DNA of 64,000 nt from Zeus faber (Eukaryota; Chordata; Actinopteri; Zeiformes; Zeidae): positions 11,842,185 through 11,906,184 of the forward strand of contig OY482859.1 in assembly GCA_960531495.1 (NCBI GenBank). The letters are read 5' to 3'. Made by a program: the position numbers and the translations under genes. Positions 1-11,300 of the stretch are shown piece by piece; positions within the stretch are counted from its first letter, which is position 1, and the number at the start of each line of letters is the position of its first letter. A model generated the notes under the pieces. The model was not told where the DNA came from. It searched no databases and saw only the letters and a list, made by a program, of their open reading frames with translations.

Positions 1-10
1 CGGAAGCTAC

Positions 11-117
11 CTTCTGCTGCTGAATGTGGACCACAGCGTCGTGGACCGTCACAAAAATATGCTGTGGGTTCACGTAGTTCATAAGGCCGCTGGACGTGAG
101 TATCTTTAAGACACTTT
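11..117 (-). CDS. slc26a10: slc26a10 exon 17 (STAS, last visible exon)
   Basis: Acceptor ttcatttag, donor CAGAAG|gtagct at the window edge. Codes [18 protein letters not shown] and [16 protein letters not shown], the end of the STAS domain. A nearer AG at 90-91 breaks the frame and was rejected. The remaining C-terminus and stop lie outside the window. Confidence 0.9.
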
Positions 118-1373
118 CTAAATGAAAAGAGATGAATGATTATCATAATATACACAATAATGTAAATGAACTGCCCCTCTTACCAATAAAACAATCACTT
201 ATATTGATGCTCATAGTAAGTTATGGAGGCGGATATTGGAATTCAGCCTTACCGTTGCAGTGCGCTAAATAAATGCGTACCCCCACTTTCTGGCACTCAA
301 TACACATCTGAAAAAGCCAGAATAAAACAATCAATCAAGAACCGCACGGCGGGAAAAGCCTCTTTCGTTTTCGGCTGTTCAAACCTCAGCACATGTCAAA
401 CCGAAACCCACCTGTATGAAGAGTCGGGCTCCTGCGACGTCAACGAAGATCACACTGCTGCAGTCAATGAGCACGGCCTGGATCCCGCTCTCAGACGTTT
501 CTGCTTATTAAGAAAGAGAAATTAAATGATGAAAAGAACTTGAAAAAAAAAAGTACGATTTAACATACTATTGCATCACATATATTGCATCACATATCTT
601 AAACAATTAGCATTTCCCAACTTTCCACTGCCATAAAATCCCTTTAATCAATTCAAATCATCCCATTTAACAATATATGGAAGAATATTATTGATTTATT
701 AATTGGATGCAAATTCAACATAATCCTTGAAAAGTCACCCTTTCTTTCAAGGCTTTACCAGATTTCAAGAACTCGTTTTCCGATGAGAACGACGTGTTTG
801 CGACGCCTCTCTCCTGAAGGGTGAGGGAAAAAAAACAAACAAAAAAAACCAATGACATAAACCGGTAACAGAATGAAACGTATATGGTTGTTTTCTTTTT
901 TCGGTGCAGCAGCCCGCACCACGGTGCTGACGGTGGTCTCCCTCTCCCTCTTCTCCGCCGCCTTCTGGGCCTTCTCCAGAGCGCGGATCCTCTCTGGCGT
1001 CAGGCCCAGCAGCCGGCTCATCTCCTCCCGGAAGAAGCTGCGGTTTCCGTAGTAGATGGGCCCGTTGTACGTCAGGATCTTCACTCCGGGAACCTCGTAG
1101 CACTGAGGGGACGAGGCGGGAGTTGTTGAAAGTGCCGTATCGCGCCGCTGTCTGAATGCACTTTACAGTAAAAGGAGAAAATAGAAGCAGCAAGCTTCCC
1201 TACCCAGGCCCACAACTGGATTCATTCATGTTGCCTGGGCTTTGAAAGACTGAGAAGCAGGATGGAAGGCATCCTGTACTGGACTTGTGAGTTTGGATTT
1301 TTATATTTATTGTGTAAATGAAGTGGGGAAAATTATAGTATATAGGAGTGTTTCTATGTAAAGCTGATTATAC

Positions 1374-1428
<55 letters not shown>

Positions 1429-4400
1429 GTATATATGGTCACCTTGCTGTGGTTCTCCATCGGTCTGTAGATCTCTGTGTTGCTGGCCCGGCCAAGCACT
1501 GAACAACCAGCTCTGTTGTAATTCAGATAAGACAGTACACACCGTAATTAGTCCGAGACATATTCAATTATATTTTTTCTCATAAACTGTAAGAATGGAT
1601 GTGAAATCTGAGAGGCGAGAATTCACATCCTGTATATCCAAAGGTAAAGGCAATTTCTTATATAATGACCACAATATTATTTGTATGAAGGGAAAGCGTA
1701 CGTCTGTGTGCGGCAGATTACAGTCATCATGGAGAACACCACCCCGATGGCAAGACCTAGATCCACGTTGAGAACCACCACGGACAGCCAGGTCACCACC
1801 CACACCATCTGCACAGAGAGAGTTCTGGTTCATTTTGGTTAGGTTCTGCCAAAATATCCGATCGGATATAGGGTATAGGAAAATGTAATTACACTGCACT
1901 AATCGTAATTTTTCAGTTCACAATATAACAGACCTACGTCCAAGCCTGAACCTTATTGGCTTTAAACCCAATGAATATCATCTGATACAGGGATTTCCAA
2001 TCTGGGATGCCAGGCCCTCACAAGGGGGCGCCAGAGATGAAGGACGATCTGAGGCACAGGTTCCCAAACGGTCAAATATCGGTTTAAAAACCCGCACAGG
2101 TGTTAGTTCAAATATAAACTGTAATAATATCTATGATGAGCTGGTTTTATGTAGTTTGAACATAGAACCAATTCAGACAAAATGGACCACCATCACTGAA
2201 AGAATTGAATGTGAATAATGTAAAATGCTGCAATGCGATGATGATAATATGTGCGTTGCAAGGATTGCGAGGTCCTACCAGCTAATAAATGCATGAAAAA
2301 AATGTATTTTTGTATATTGAATCTTAAAAGAAAAGACTATCGGATCATAATAATAAATAATAAAAATAATAATTCAAAAGAGAAATTTACATGTACGTTT
2401 ATTTCAATGCATTTTTTGTATAATCATAAAAGGGTTTGCTTATATAATATTTAATAATAATTTTTAGCAATTTGGAGTCGTTTTTTGTCTGGTAATGAGT
2501 TTTTGTGTTCTGATTTGTTTCTTTCTCTGATTCACAGAAAGCAAGCATGCTTGTTCAAAATGTGTGTATCAATCAGCGTTCTTACAAAGTCGATCCTGCT
2601 GATTCTCCACAGGTCGGGTAGGTCCTGGAACTGCAGGAACATCTGTCGAAGGCTCGTGACGTTGATGCACGCCAGAACCGCCTGGAGAGACACGGAAGGA
2701 TGCCTTCAACTTTCCCTCTCTTTGTCCTCCCTCCACTCAGTCGCTTGCGTTCTTTCTTTCCTTCGTGTAACTGAAACACATTCTACGTGCACACACATAC
2801 ACACCGCACCTTTGGGAGGAAGTAGAACAGAGGTCCAATCAGCAGGAGGACGATCAGAACCACCAGACTGGTGAATAACCCAGAAAGCTGCAGGAGAAAC
2901 AAACAAAAAAACAAAAAAAACACCCTTAACTATTATTTTAACGCATCATTTTTTTTCCTTTTTGCGGATTATCGCAACAACACCGGAGAGGTATTTACTG
3001 TGACTTCACTGTGTTGCTTGGCTGTACAGTGCTTATTATGAACAAATAACGCCGCCCGGACACGTGAATGGGATTCCTTTGAAGCGATGGATGGGTTTTG
3101 TTTGCAGCTCCACGAACAGGAAATCAAATTACAAACAAACATTCATACTGCATAACTCACCCTACACTTGAAAGGGCTCCGAGATTTCCAAACATGAAAG
3201 TAACGTTTGATGAGATGCAACAATTACTTTTTGGTACGAATATAGTTATAGCTCAAGACCTTTTTTTTTGTGAGGACATTGCTCATAAATGATTAAATGT
3301 GACAGCGGATGTCCCTATGATTCTGATTCTCTAAAAGTGACAGAGTTCACAAATGTAAGTGCAAATGTGTTTTAAAGGGGGGGGGGGGGGGGGGGGGTTA
3401 AAAAAAAACCACAACTCTACCCTCTTAAGCCATGAGCACAGTACCTGTGTGAATCCCCCGGCAGTTTCCAGGATGTTCGTGGTGGCCAGAGTCGCTGAGC
3501 TCGGGAAACAAGTGAAGAGAGAGGACACGGTGTTGGAGATGCCATGTGCCAGCAGCTCCTAGGGACAGAAAAAAACAAAGGTCAGACGTGTGGTTGTTCA
3601 TGACAAGCACACATCCCAAATGACTTCTTTATTATACATTATACATGAATACGTCAGTGGTTATCAACGTGGGCCCCGGGGACCTCCAGGGGTCCTTGAA
3701 GAGGTTCCAAGGGGTCCCCAGCAAAATGACTAATAGTTTAATTTCACCATTATTTCATTTACAAAACGTTAGCACTGCGAGAAGACGTGTAATAATGACT
3801 GTTTTGAGCCTATTTTCACTGTTATCTGCCCAAATATAGTATAGACAGTCATGGAAGTTTAGACTTAATTATATCTAACACCATAAATCTTCTCAGATTC
3901 AGGTCCCAGAGACAAAACCGTATCAAATGGGTTACGTGGCCTAATGCGTATCCAACCGAGGGTCCTTGATGTGAAAAAGGTCAAAATCACTGGTTCTCAA
4001 ACCTTTTGGCTTTTTGACTTTTTAAAAAAAAAAGTCAAGTCTTGCGATCCAGTCATTCCGACTCGCCGACGTTCGATCTAAGAACGGCATTTTTTTTTTT
4101 TGGGGGGCATTTTCATGCTTTATTCAATAGTGACCGTGTGGGGAGAAAGGGAAGGCAGGGGGCACAGAGAGAGGGGATGACATGGTGCAAATGGCCTCGT
4201 GCCGGAATTGAACCCGGTGGGTCACTGGGGCGCCCCGTGACAACAGCATAGTTAAGTACACGTACAAACCTCCGTGGATTGGCACCCCATGTGATGAGAA
4301 TTTGAATAAAATCATTGCCATTTGTACTGATTTGTGGCATAACAATTATAATTTTTACCCCTATGGTTTTTGATATATTGAACATTATATGTTAGATTAT

Positions 4401-6202
4401 ATAGCTGTTATGTAACTTTCCACCCCAGCATCGTCCACATCACTCGATGATTGACCAAACGTCCCCATTTTTGCGCGACAGTCGCGCATTTTGATCAGTT
4501 GACACTTGTAAATTGAAATATATAAATTTGTCAAATTGACATTTATTTGCATGCATGCTACGAAGAGGGTCAGCTTTTGTGTCAGCAAAGTGTCTCCACT
4601 TCTCCTGTGCTGTCAGGCTGGGGGACAGGATCGGGAGAGTGAGTTGCTATGGTTACAGGGACACACTCTTGGTCTCGGAAAATGTAGCCCACTGAAAAGT
4701 TCTACATTGTGCATCTACTATATAATATAGCTGAGAGAACTCTTTTTAATAGTGCTTTATTTAAATGATTTTTGGTGTTTTTTTTAAATCATATCATATC
4801 ATATACGATTGATGGAATAAAAAAAAATACATTGGAATTGGTAAAAAAATGAGCTGGATTTCTACATGGCCTTACCTGGTTGGGATGTATGGAGTAGCTG
4901 TGTTTATCGGCGTAGATCATGGCCAGCGACACTGACACAGCGTAGCCTACGAAGGTTATGGCCACCGTGTCTCCGGCGATGTCAGGGAATGTGTGCAAGG
5001 CAGGCATTCGGGGACTTGGGAAGCTGAGGATTCCAAAATCATAGTCAAGCTACAGAAAAATCACATTGGGCCATCAGCGAAATAAAAAAGACTTACCCGG
5101 CAGGGATATGGCCGACTATCTGAATGCCGTAGGCGGAGTCCAGAGAGGAGGCGTAAGCCACTCCAGTAGCTATAATCACCTGAAATGCACAAATACAATA
5201 ATGCTGTTACTAATAATGATAATAATGGATTACTTAGTTACATCTATGACTCACACAGGATTCACAATGGCTTGTTGTGTAGTAGAAAGTAGAAAGAACG
5301 TGATTACAACCGTGAGAATCTCCACAGGAATGGGAGTCCGCAGGCGACTGCGGTAGCGTGTGTTTATCTCCTTGACAGGAACCAGGATGGCCAGACACGC
5401 CAGCGAGATGAGTAGTTCAGCCATGTTGGTATGAGGCAGGTTCTCCATCACAGACGCTAGTGTCTGCAACACGGCAAGATGCAGCATGCAGATAGTTTAT
5501 TTTAATGTTAAATATTGTATTGTATTGATATTTAGCTTTATGAGTTTTCGCTTATGTCAGTAGTACTGTTTTCAAATAGAGAACAGAAATTGGATAATAA
5601 ATCAATAGACTAGTGTCCTCTCAATAGTGAAAGGCATATTGTATCATCATACACAATTTTGTATTCAAAATTCATGATAATAAGGACATAAAACGTAAAC
5701 ATTTAAAATGAAATTAAAATGAAATTAAAAATAATTGAGGGAGCTTTATCTCAAAACAAGTTTTGTCATACTTTACCTCACCATACAATTGAAATAAATC
5801 AACCGCAGTATTTATTTAACATGGATGTTTGGACATGTTTGGATAGTTACAGATATCGCGATATCATGTGAAATTACCAGTACATTCTGATAATAACTGT
5901 GCTAACAAATTCCTTTACAGACCCCCCCTCCCATGGCCCGCTTGGATTTGATGCAGCGCTGTGTACCTTGAAAAGCGAGAAGGTCCCCGTGTGGTGGGGA
6001 AGTCGCAGTCCCAGCATGCTTTGCAGCTGTGATACGGTGACGTGAAAGGCCGCGGCGCTGGTGAATGCCTTGACGATTGGCTCCGACAGGTAGGTGGAGA
6101 GGAAGCCCAGCTGGAGCGCAAACATGCAGAGCTGGGGCACAAAGGGTTGATACAGGGTTAAGTCACAATGCATCGTGGGAATGCATATCTATCTATCTAT
6201 CA

Positions 6203-6234
<32 letters not shown>

Positions 6235-7916
6235 GGGAATGAAGTGTAATGCAATTTTAAGCAAACTAGAGAGAAACACTGATCTATTAATGTGAATGTT
6301 TGTCATCAAGTTCATTGGCGGGGCTGGGTGTGTAAATTCACTCATTTTATGGTATTGACAAAAACCAAATAAATTATATCAAGAATCAAAAACTTCTGTG
6401 GCATTCAATGCCAAATTTCAGCTAAAGTAGTGGATCTCATCAGCATCAGTGCTCAATAAGAATTTTAAAATATAATTTTAAAGCATACTTGATTGTAAAC
6501 TCTGTATATCTGCATAAGAAAGATAAAGGACATTTTATCAACAATAGTATTGTTTAGTAACAATAAAAATCAATATCCAGCTCTATTGATTTGCCACCAT
6601 CTCTATTGGCCATACCATAATAATTCCTGAGAGAAGTGCCACAGCGGAGGCCACTCCGATCCTCTGGGCCTCGAAGTCCGCAGCCTCTGAGATGCTGGAG
6701 TTTGGCTCCAGAGGAGTCGGTACCAGCTGCTCCACCACGGAGCCTGTCATCAGACTCACCACAGCGAAGGTACCTGAGACACGTCACGTCATCAGCAGCG
6801 CAAACAAACAAGAGGAAGGATAACAAAGGCTCCCGGTAGAGAGATCATGAATAGTTGATGTAAAAATATGCAGTGGTTCCTACCTGTGGAAACATGGCGG
6901 CCTGTGCCAAACATCATATACAGGACCACAGGGAAGAAGGAGGTGTACAGGCCAAATATCGGTGCTACAGATGTTAGTAAAGCAAAGGCCATACCTGTAC
7001 GGGGTCAGATATGAAGACAGGTTGACAACAGGTCATGTGTTTATTATGTGTGTTTATGTCTGTTTATTATGTGTGTTTATGTGTGTTTATGTCTGTTTAT
7101 TATGTGTGTTTATGTCGGGAATGTTTAGCCAACTTTTGCTTGTGTCCCAAGTGCACAGTGTTGTCATCACTTAAGAGTGCATATTATAATTCAGTTAAGT
7201 AATAATAAAAGACGTCTCCAGGCCACAGCATTGTAGCATATAAACACACCAGTGATTATATAAAATCATTTTATAAAATAGCGTCAAAAAATATATCCAC
7301 AACATATTTTCCCCCAATTAAGGTTCAAGGAATATGGTTGTTTTTTAAATTATTGTCATACGCACAACAAAACAGCATGGAATCAGATATTGCTGGCTGT
7401 GAAATTCTTATATAAAGTCAGCCACAACATCATGAAAGTAAATAGTAATAAAAATAATATTGAAATATTAAGAAAAGTATAAAAAATAGTAATAGAAATA
7501 GTATAACAATAGTAAGAACAATAGTCTAGAACAGTAACGAAATTCTGTAAAGACGAGAATCGTGTAAAGTAAAAAATATATAAATGTATATTGTATTTTA
7601 TTGTTAATTATGTTGCGTCATATTAGGTTGAGCATCATTTTCCCATCTCACCTTGGGGAATGTGCAGAATACCCACAGTCAGCCCTGCTATGGTGTCTCC
7701 TAAAATCCACTTCTTCAGCCTGTACCTGGGCAGCCAGGTGAGGATGGGAACCCTCTCCCCCAACAGGTGAAGCCAAGCCCGGCGAGAGCACCTGCACCGC
7801 TCCGCCAGCCTCCGGCCGAGCCCTGCGCCTCCACCCGTTTTCTCCTCGGAGCCATACGTCTGCTTGAACCTGTCCTCGGTGTAAACGTTCCTGTACACCG
7901 CCACCGAAGAGCTCAT
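11..7916 (-). CDS. slc26a10: slc26a10: SLC26-family anion transporter, 17 exons, 3' end off window
   Basis: This is a multi-pass plasma-membrane anion transporter of the SLC26/SulP family. Joining 17 GT-AG exons gives 679 codons without a stop. Domains in order: cytosolic N-terminus (1-60), the SLC26 transmembrane core (about 60-500) with IPQG at 86-89 and the family signature around FGLYTSFFP (102-110), then a cytosolic STAS domain (about 517-679) with an insertion rich in K, R and E. An NSS glycosylation sequon lies in an early extracellular loop. Among the paralogues, the segments [29 protein letters not shown] and [18 protein letters not shown] match SLC26A10 best, ahead of SLC26A4, A6 and A9. 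Its position downstream of arhgef25 in the same orientation agrees. The start ATG at 7916 has G at -3 and an in-frame TAA ten codons upstream. Substrate cannot be read from sequence. The human locus is regarded as a pseudogene; here every visible exon is intact. Confidence 0.9.
253..307 (-). CDS. slc26a10: slc26a10 exon 16 (STAS)
   Basis: Acceptor ctttttcag, donor CAACG|gtaagg. Codes [18 protein letters not shown], a STAS strand following the first helix. Confidence 0.9.
412..500 (-). CDS. slc26a10: slc26a10 exon 15 (STAS core)
   Basis: Acceptor taataagcag, donor ATACAG|gtgggt. Codes [18 protein letters not shown] and [11 protein letters not shown], the typical STAS strand-loop-helix. Confidence 0.9.
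759..813 (-). CDS. slc26a10: slc26a10 exon 14 (STAS insertion)
   Basis: Acceptor cacccttcag, donor AATCTG|gtaaag; 55 bp. Codes [18 protein letters not shown], part of the intervening loop of the STAS domain. Phase joins exon 15 through a Glu codon. Confidence 0.85.
920..1102 (-). CDS. slc26a10: slc26a10 exon 13 (start of STAS domain)
   Basis: Acceptor tcccctcag. Codes [20 protein letters not shown], then the variable loop with [13 protein letters not shown]. The 3' end is the least certain boundary. The donor CACCGTG|gtgcgg at 920 keeps the phase needed by exon 14, but it is a weak match and other GTs nearby also do. Confidence 0.82.
1372..1436. repeat. (TA)n/(CA)n microsatellite
   Basis: Compound TA and CA tract inside the slc26a10 intron between exons 12 and 13. 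Confidence 0.9.
1443..1512 (-). CDS. slc26a10: slc26a10 exon 12
   Basis: Acceptor attacaacag, donor AGCAAG|gtgacc. Codes [17 protein letters not shown] and MENHSK, linking the membrane core to STAS. Two nearer AGs (after position 1499 or inside the exon) were set aside: the first breaks the frame and the second would delete conserved linker residues. Confidence 0.87.
1702..1808 (-). CDS. slc26a10: slc26a10 exon 11
   Basis: Acceptor ctgtgcag, donor CAGAC|gtacgc. Codes [18 protein letters not shown] to [10 protein letters not shown], the last transmembrane hairpin. Confidence 0.92.
2586..2681 (-). CDS. slc26a10: slc26a10 exon 10
   Basis: Acceptor tctctccag, donor GACTTT|gtaaga; 32 codons. Codes [18 protein letters not shown] to WRISRIDF. 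Confidence 0.92.
2810..2887 (-). CDS. slc26a10: slc26a10 exon 9
   Basis: Acceptor cctgcag, donor CCAAAG|gtgcgg. Codes 26 mostly hydrophobic residues, [11 protein letters not shown] to FYFLPK, one transmembrane helix. Confidence 0.92.
3377..3397. repeat. poly-G tract (21 G)
   Basis: Uninterrupted G run in a slc26a10 intron, about 50 bp from the exon 8 donor. Confidence 0.9.
3445..3558 (-). CDS. slc26a10: slc26a10 exon 8
   Basis: Acceptor gtccctag, donor ACACAG|gtactg; 38 codons. Codes [18 protein letters not shown] and [14 protein letters not shown], a conserved core-domain helix region. Confidence 0.93.
3655..3992. mobile_element. hAT-like MITE candidate
   Basis: The block begins CAGTGGTTATCAACG and ends in CACTG, the short terminal pair typical of non-autonomous hAT elements. 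Its internal text (a GC-rich start with 'ggggtccccagc' followed by an AT-rich body) is a pattern I associate with abundant teleost repeats. No matching 8-bp target duplication is visible, so this is tentative. It lies in the intron between slc26a10 exons 7 and 8. Confidence 0.4.
4085..4250. repeat. Dispersed SINE-like repeat candidate
   Basis: This is a purine-rich block with gagagaggggatgacatgg followed by 'gccggaattgaacccgg', which resembles a tRNA-type B box (GGTTCAATTCC) read on the minus strand. Recognised by general resemblance only, in the same slc26a10 intron. Confidence 0.35.
4876..5023 (-). CDS. slc26a10: slc26a10 exon 7
   Basis: Acceptor atcctcag, donor CCAG|gtaagg. Codes [18 protein letters not shown], then [18 protein letters not shown] and ending HPNQ. 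Confidence 0.93.
5097..5179 (-). CDS. slc26a10: slc26a10 exon 6
   Basis: Acceptor catttcag, donor GCCGG|gtaagt. Codes [20 protein letters not shown] and IVGHIPA, ending two bases into a Gly codon. Confidence 0.92.
5311..5463 (-). CDS. slc26a10: slc26a10 exon 5
   Basis: Acceptor gtgttgcag. Codes [30 protein letters not shown] and TPIPVEILT. Two donors one codon apart are possible: after ACG at 5311, or after GTT at 5308. Family spacing favours 5311. Confidence 0.88.
5967..6131 (-). CDS. slc26a10: slc26a10 exon 4
   Basis: Acceptor gtgccccag, donor TTCAAG|gtacac; 55 codons. Codes [18 protein letters not shown] and ends [12 protein letters not shown]. This segment separates SLC26A10 from its paralogues most clearly. 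Confidence 0.93.
6185..6234. repeat. (ATCT)n microsatellite
   Basis: About twelve tetranucleotide units with one interruption, 50 bp upstream (sense) of slc26a10 exon 4. Confidence 0.92.
6616..6773 (-). CDS. slc26a10: slc26a10 exon 3
   Basis: Acceptor gtgtctcag, donor ATTATG|gtatgg. Codes [18 protein letters not shown], then an extracellular stretch with the sequon NSS, then the next membrane segment. It joins exon 2 with phase 1. Confidence 0.92.
6884..6994 (-). CDS. slc26a10: slc26a10 exon 2
   Basis: Acceptor ccgtacag and donor CACAG|gtagga. Codes [15 protein letters not shown] and on to TGRHVSTG, the most conserved early transmembrane block of the family, in frame with exon 1. Confidence 0.92.
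7031..7115. repeat. Short minisatellite (TGTGTTTATGTCTGTTTATTA-like)
   Basis: Repeated mixtures of gtgtgtttat and gtctgtttattat units in slc26a10 intron 1, just upstream (sense) of exon 2. Confidence 0.85.
7652..7916 (-). CDS. slc26a10: slc26a10 exon 1 (start codon)
   Basis: Codes residues 1-88 plus the first base of Gly89. It starts [20 protein letters not shown] and ends in LHIPQ|G at the donor CCCCAAG|gtgaga. An upstream in-frame stop at 7947-7949 fixes the start. Confidence 0.92.
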
Positions 7917-8300
7917 CTCGGACCCAGATAATGACCGGCGGTATTATTTATCTTCCCGGTCCTCCGAGCTCCAGTCCAGCACCAAAAGGTCGCTGTCTAT
8001 TTGATTCCATATATAGAGGAGGGCGCCCTGGCACTGGGAGCCATGGTGTTTTCCTGTCCGGCTCCTTTTCAGCCAATAACATGGCTCAAAGTTTCACCTT
8101 TTTTGTCATTGTGTTGAACTGCTCCGGGAGGTTCTTTCCCCATCTCCTCCGGGCAGCGGCTCCATAAAGGTGCGCTTGTCCATTCCGGGAGCCCGGCGGC
8201 GTTATTCCCTCAGGGTCCTACTGCGAACCGTCTTCCGCGTCGCTTGCCCTGTCGCTGGAGGAGACACTCGGAGCTCTTCATCTTCAAGTAAAAAGCACAA
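7917..8300 (-). promoter_or_regulatory. slc26a10 5' UTR/promoter region
   Basis: A GC-richer block immediately upstream of the start codon, against an AT-rich background. The in-frame TAA at 7947-7949 shows that translation does not begin further upstream. No TATA box or transcription start could be assigned. Confidence 0.5.
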
Positions 8301-11300
8301 ACGCCCTGACGCAAAATGAGTCTAGAAACAGGGAAAGCACCACATCGACATTTTCCCTTCGGTGAATGTTTTTTGTTTCTTCTTCTTCTTCTTCTTAAAT
8401 GACTGATAGAGAGCTACTTTATGGTGGTGTTTACAGAAGCACCCATGAAAACAACAGGCAATAACAATTAAGTAAAAAGAACATACTTTTTTTTTTTTTT
8501 TTTTTGAAAAATGTCAATATGCTATAAATCTTGAAGTTAACAAAAAAGAAACAGCTGAAAAATATCCAAAAGTCCTGAGATAACAGAGCCTGTAACAGGT
8601 CATACAGGGTTAGGGTACCTACTCCATATGCGATAGGCATCCTGATTACAATTTACTAAATAATTGTACGAGACATACTTCAGATATATGAATATAAATC
8701 CTGTTTTGTTTTTTTTTTAACTACGGTAAATGCAGATACTTGAAAATGTGCGCTAAAAGAACAGTAACGAAGAACGTGTACGCCGTTACTTTCCACCGTT
8801 GTTGTGTTGCAGTAACTAATAATGTCAAGTTATGTTTTTCAAACTTGAGTGACTAAATTGCAGTTACGGGACATTTAAAAGGGGCCGTTACTAGTTAATG
8901 TTGTTATTTTCATATTTTACCATTCAATTATCGGGGGGGGGGGCGACACTCTTGCTTCCTGTTTGCGCTTAACGCCAAGTTTACGTCACTCCGATCGGTG
9001 TGGCCGATAAACGTAATAATCAACTATATTACTCTAATTATCTACGTACTTAGGTTTGGTGAGGGGTTTAAAACTTATTTAGCCAAGTGCAATCAGAGTC
9101 CTGTCGAGAAAGCTCTCTCTCCTCTGCGAGAAAAGCTAATCTTCACAACAAGCACCCACTGAAAACACTAAAGTCATAATTCACAATAATACTTTTTTTT
9201 TTTTACATTGTATAATTTTAGCCGAAAATAAACTGAACGATCAAGCTGCTGCAGGCCCCCACTCAAACAAACTTGGCTTGGTTCTAATAATCCAGCGATT
9301 CTAAAGCCAGGTATGTTGTGGAGGATGTGCAATAGAACCATGGTTACCAGACCATGCGTTGTTTAGAGGGAAGTTTGACGGTTGCTATGGACTGGTCGCC
9401 ATTTTTAGAGCACTAAGCTAATCCTACTTAAATAAATACAGAATTTAAAAATGCCTGTCTGGAACGTTGCTTACATTAAAATGAAGATGAATTAGTTGTG
9501 GACAAGGAAGTCCTACTTCAAGACTGGTCAGCTGATGTCTACAACATGGCACGACACCAACATCCTGTCTGGTGTTGGTGGTGGTCCTTCATCACCATCA
9601 AAATAATTCCAGATAATCAAGTTTCTCTGTTGTCTATGTCGACCTGGAGGCCCACGTCCATGAATCCAAAGATAAACCTGCCTCCGGCCAGGTTTAATTC
9701 AAACACTTCACTTTGACCTAGATTAGCCCTCATCTGGAAGATTAGAGCATCTGAGAGACTATTTTAAACCATGGCTGAGCAAGGCCATTTCATCGAGTCA
9801 CTTTCATTAAAAGTGGGATTTGGTCTAAAATCGGGTGTAATCGGCGTCCGTGAGACGGTCCCAGTGAGTAATTAACTAATTACCACTTTTCAGTAACTAC
9901 CATCCCGACCCCCTTCCCTGCCGCACCTCCACAGCTCAGCCCCGGCTATGGAGGGACCCTCCCTTCTGTCGAGTCACCGGAGAACTACAAAGGAGCTACA
10001 AGCAGGGAGGTACGACTTACACAATGTATAGCACTGTGAAAAGCCAGGCCGGATCAAAGTAGTATTGTCGGCGGGTTTGGGGTGGAACACCAGACCCCCG
10101 TATCTGTCAGCGGTATTACAGGTTGTTCATTTCCTGGATGTAATGGCTGGGTGTTTAAAGCAGGTAAGGGACTCTTCCACCCAGGAGAGCCTGGTGAAAC
10201 TCAATCACACATGGCAGCTTGGTTCAAGGATCAAACTCCACCTTGACTCTGATCACAGATTGTGTGGCAGGATTCTGTCTTTGTCTGAAGTGAATAGGGG
10301 GGGAAAAAGTTGCTGGATAAAGGATGGGAGGTTTTTAGCTGAATTAAAAAAAAATAATAATACAGTTTATTATGCGATATTGTTTCTATAAGCGGGTCTC
10401 CAAGTCTGTACTCGTACGTCATATCACCAAAATGGAAGCTTGTTTTGAGGAACGATTGCAACGATTACGGTCAGTTCTTTGCGTCATTGTGTGAAACGTG
10501 TTGCAAACCGGCTCTGCTGGCAGCTGTGTGAGATCCTTTTGTGTCATGGTTGTAGGACTCAATTAAAACGAACGGAGATTAGAATCTGAGGAGAGGTTCG
10601 GATTGACTTGAGTTAATACAAACAGTGTAACAATGGAAATGGAGATTTTGTATTTTTTGAATGAACCTCTCCCATTCCGTGTGGCAAAGGCTACGTGTAA
10701 AAGCACATGTCCCGCTGCAGTATTCCAACCATTGTAACAAGCCACCGCCCGGTGGCTTTAGAAGGAGTCCATCTGGTCCAGATGATAGTTTTAGAGTCAT
10801 TTTTTCCATAACCTATATTCATTCTATGTGTGAACTTACACGTTTTACCATATTTTCCCCCCACGATAAGGGACAGATAAGCACGGGCTTATTGAAGAGC
10901 AAGAAACCGCTGCTTTGTTGTCTTATACTTGCCTTGGCTTTTTGTTGCCCCAATTCAAGCTATTCTGGCAGAATATCGTTGATTAATTACAACATTATTA
11001 GCCCAAGGGAGCCTTTGACTGGCTGCGTCGGTAATGAATATGCACGCGCGCACACACACAGACCTTCAACCACGTCTTAAAATAGTCATCGGGGCGCACA
11101 TGAAAGAGTGTTTTGTCAAATAATGAGTGGGACGGGTTCGCTACCGATGGACCAGAGCTTCATTTGTCGCAAGATTTTGAATGTTCAAAAGGTTCAATCA
11201 AGAGCTAGAAAACTGTCCATTTCATACATGTTAATGTCCTGGCCCCGACGTGACCGTTTGTTCGTCAAGTCCCTGCGATGAATCCCTCACCGTAATCCAA

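Noticed and set aside
11..7916. Assignment to slc26a4, slc26a6 or slc26a9
   Set aside because: Membrane segments such as [17 protein letters not shown] and [15 protein letters not shown] fit SLC26A10 better, and the position beside arhgef25 agrees.
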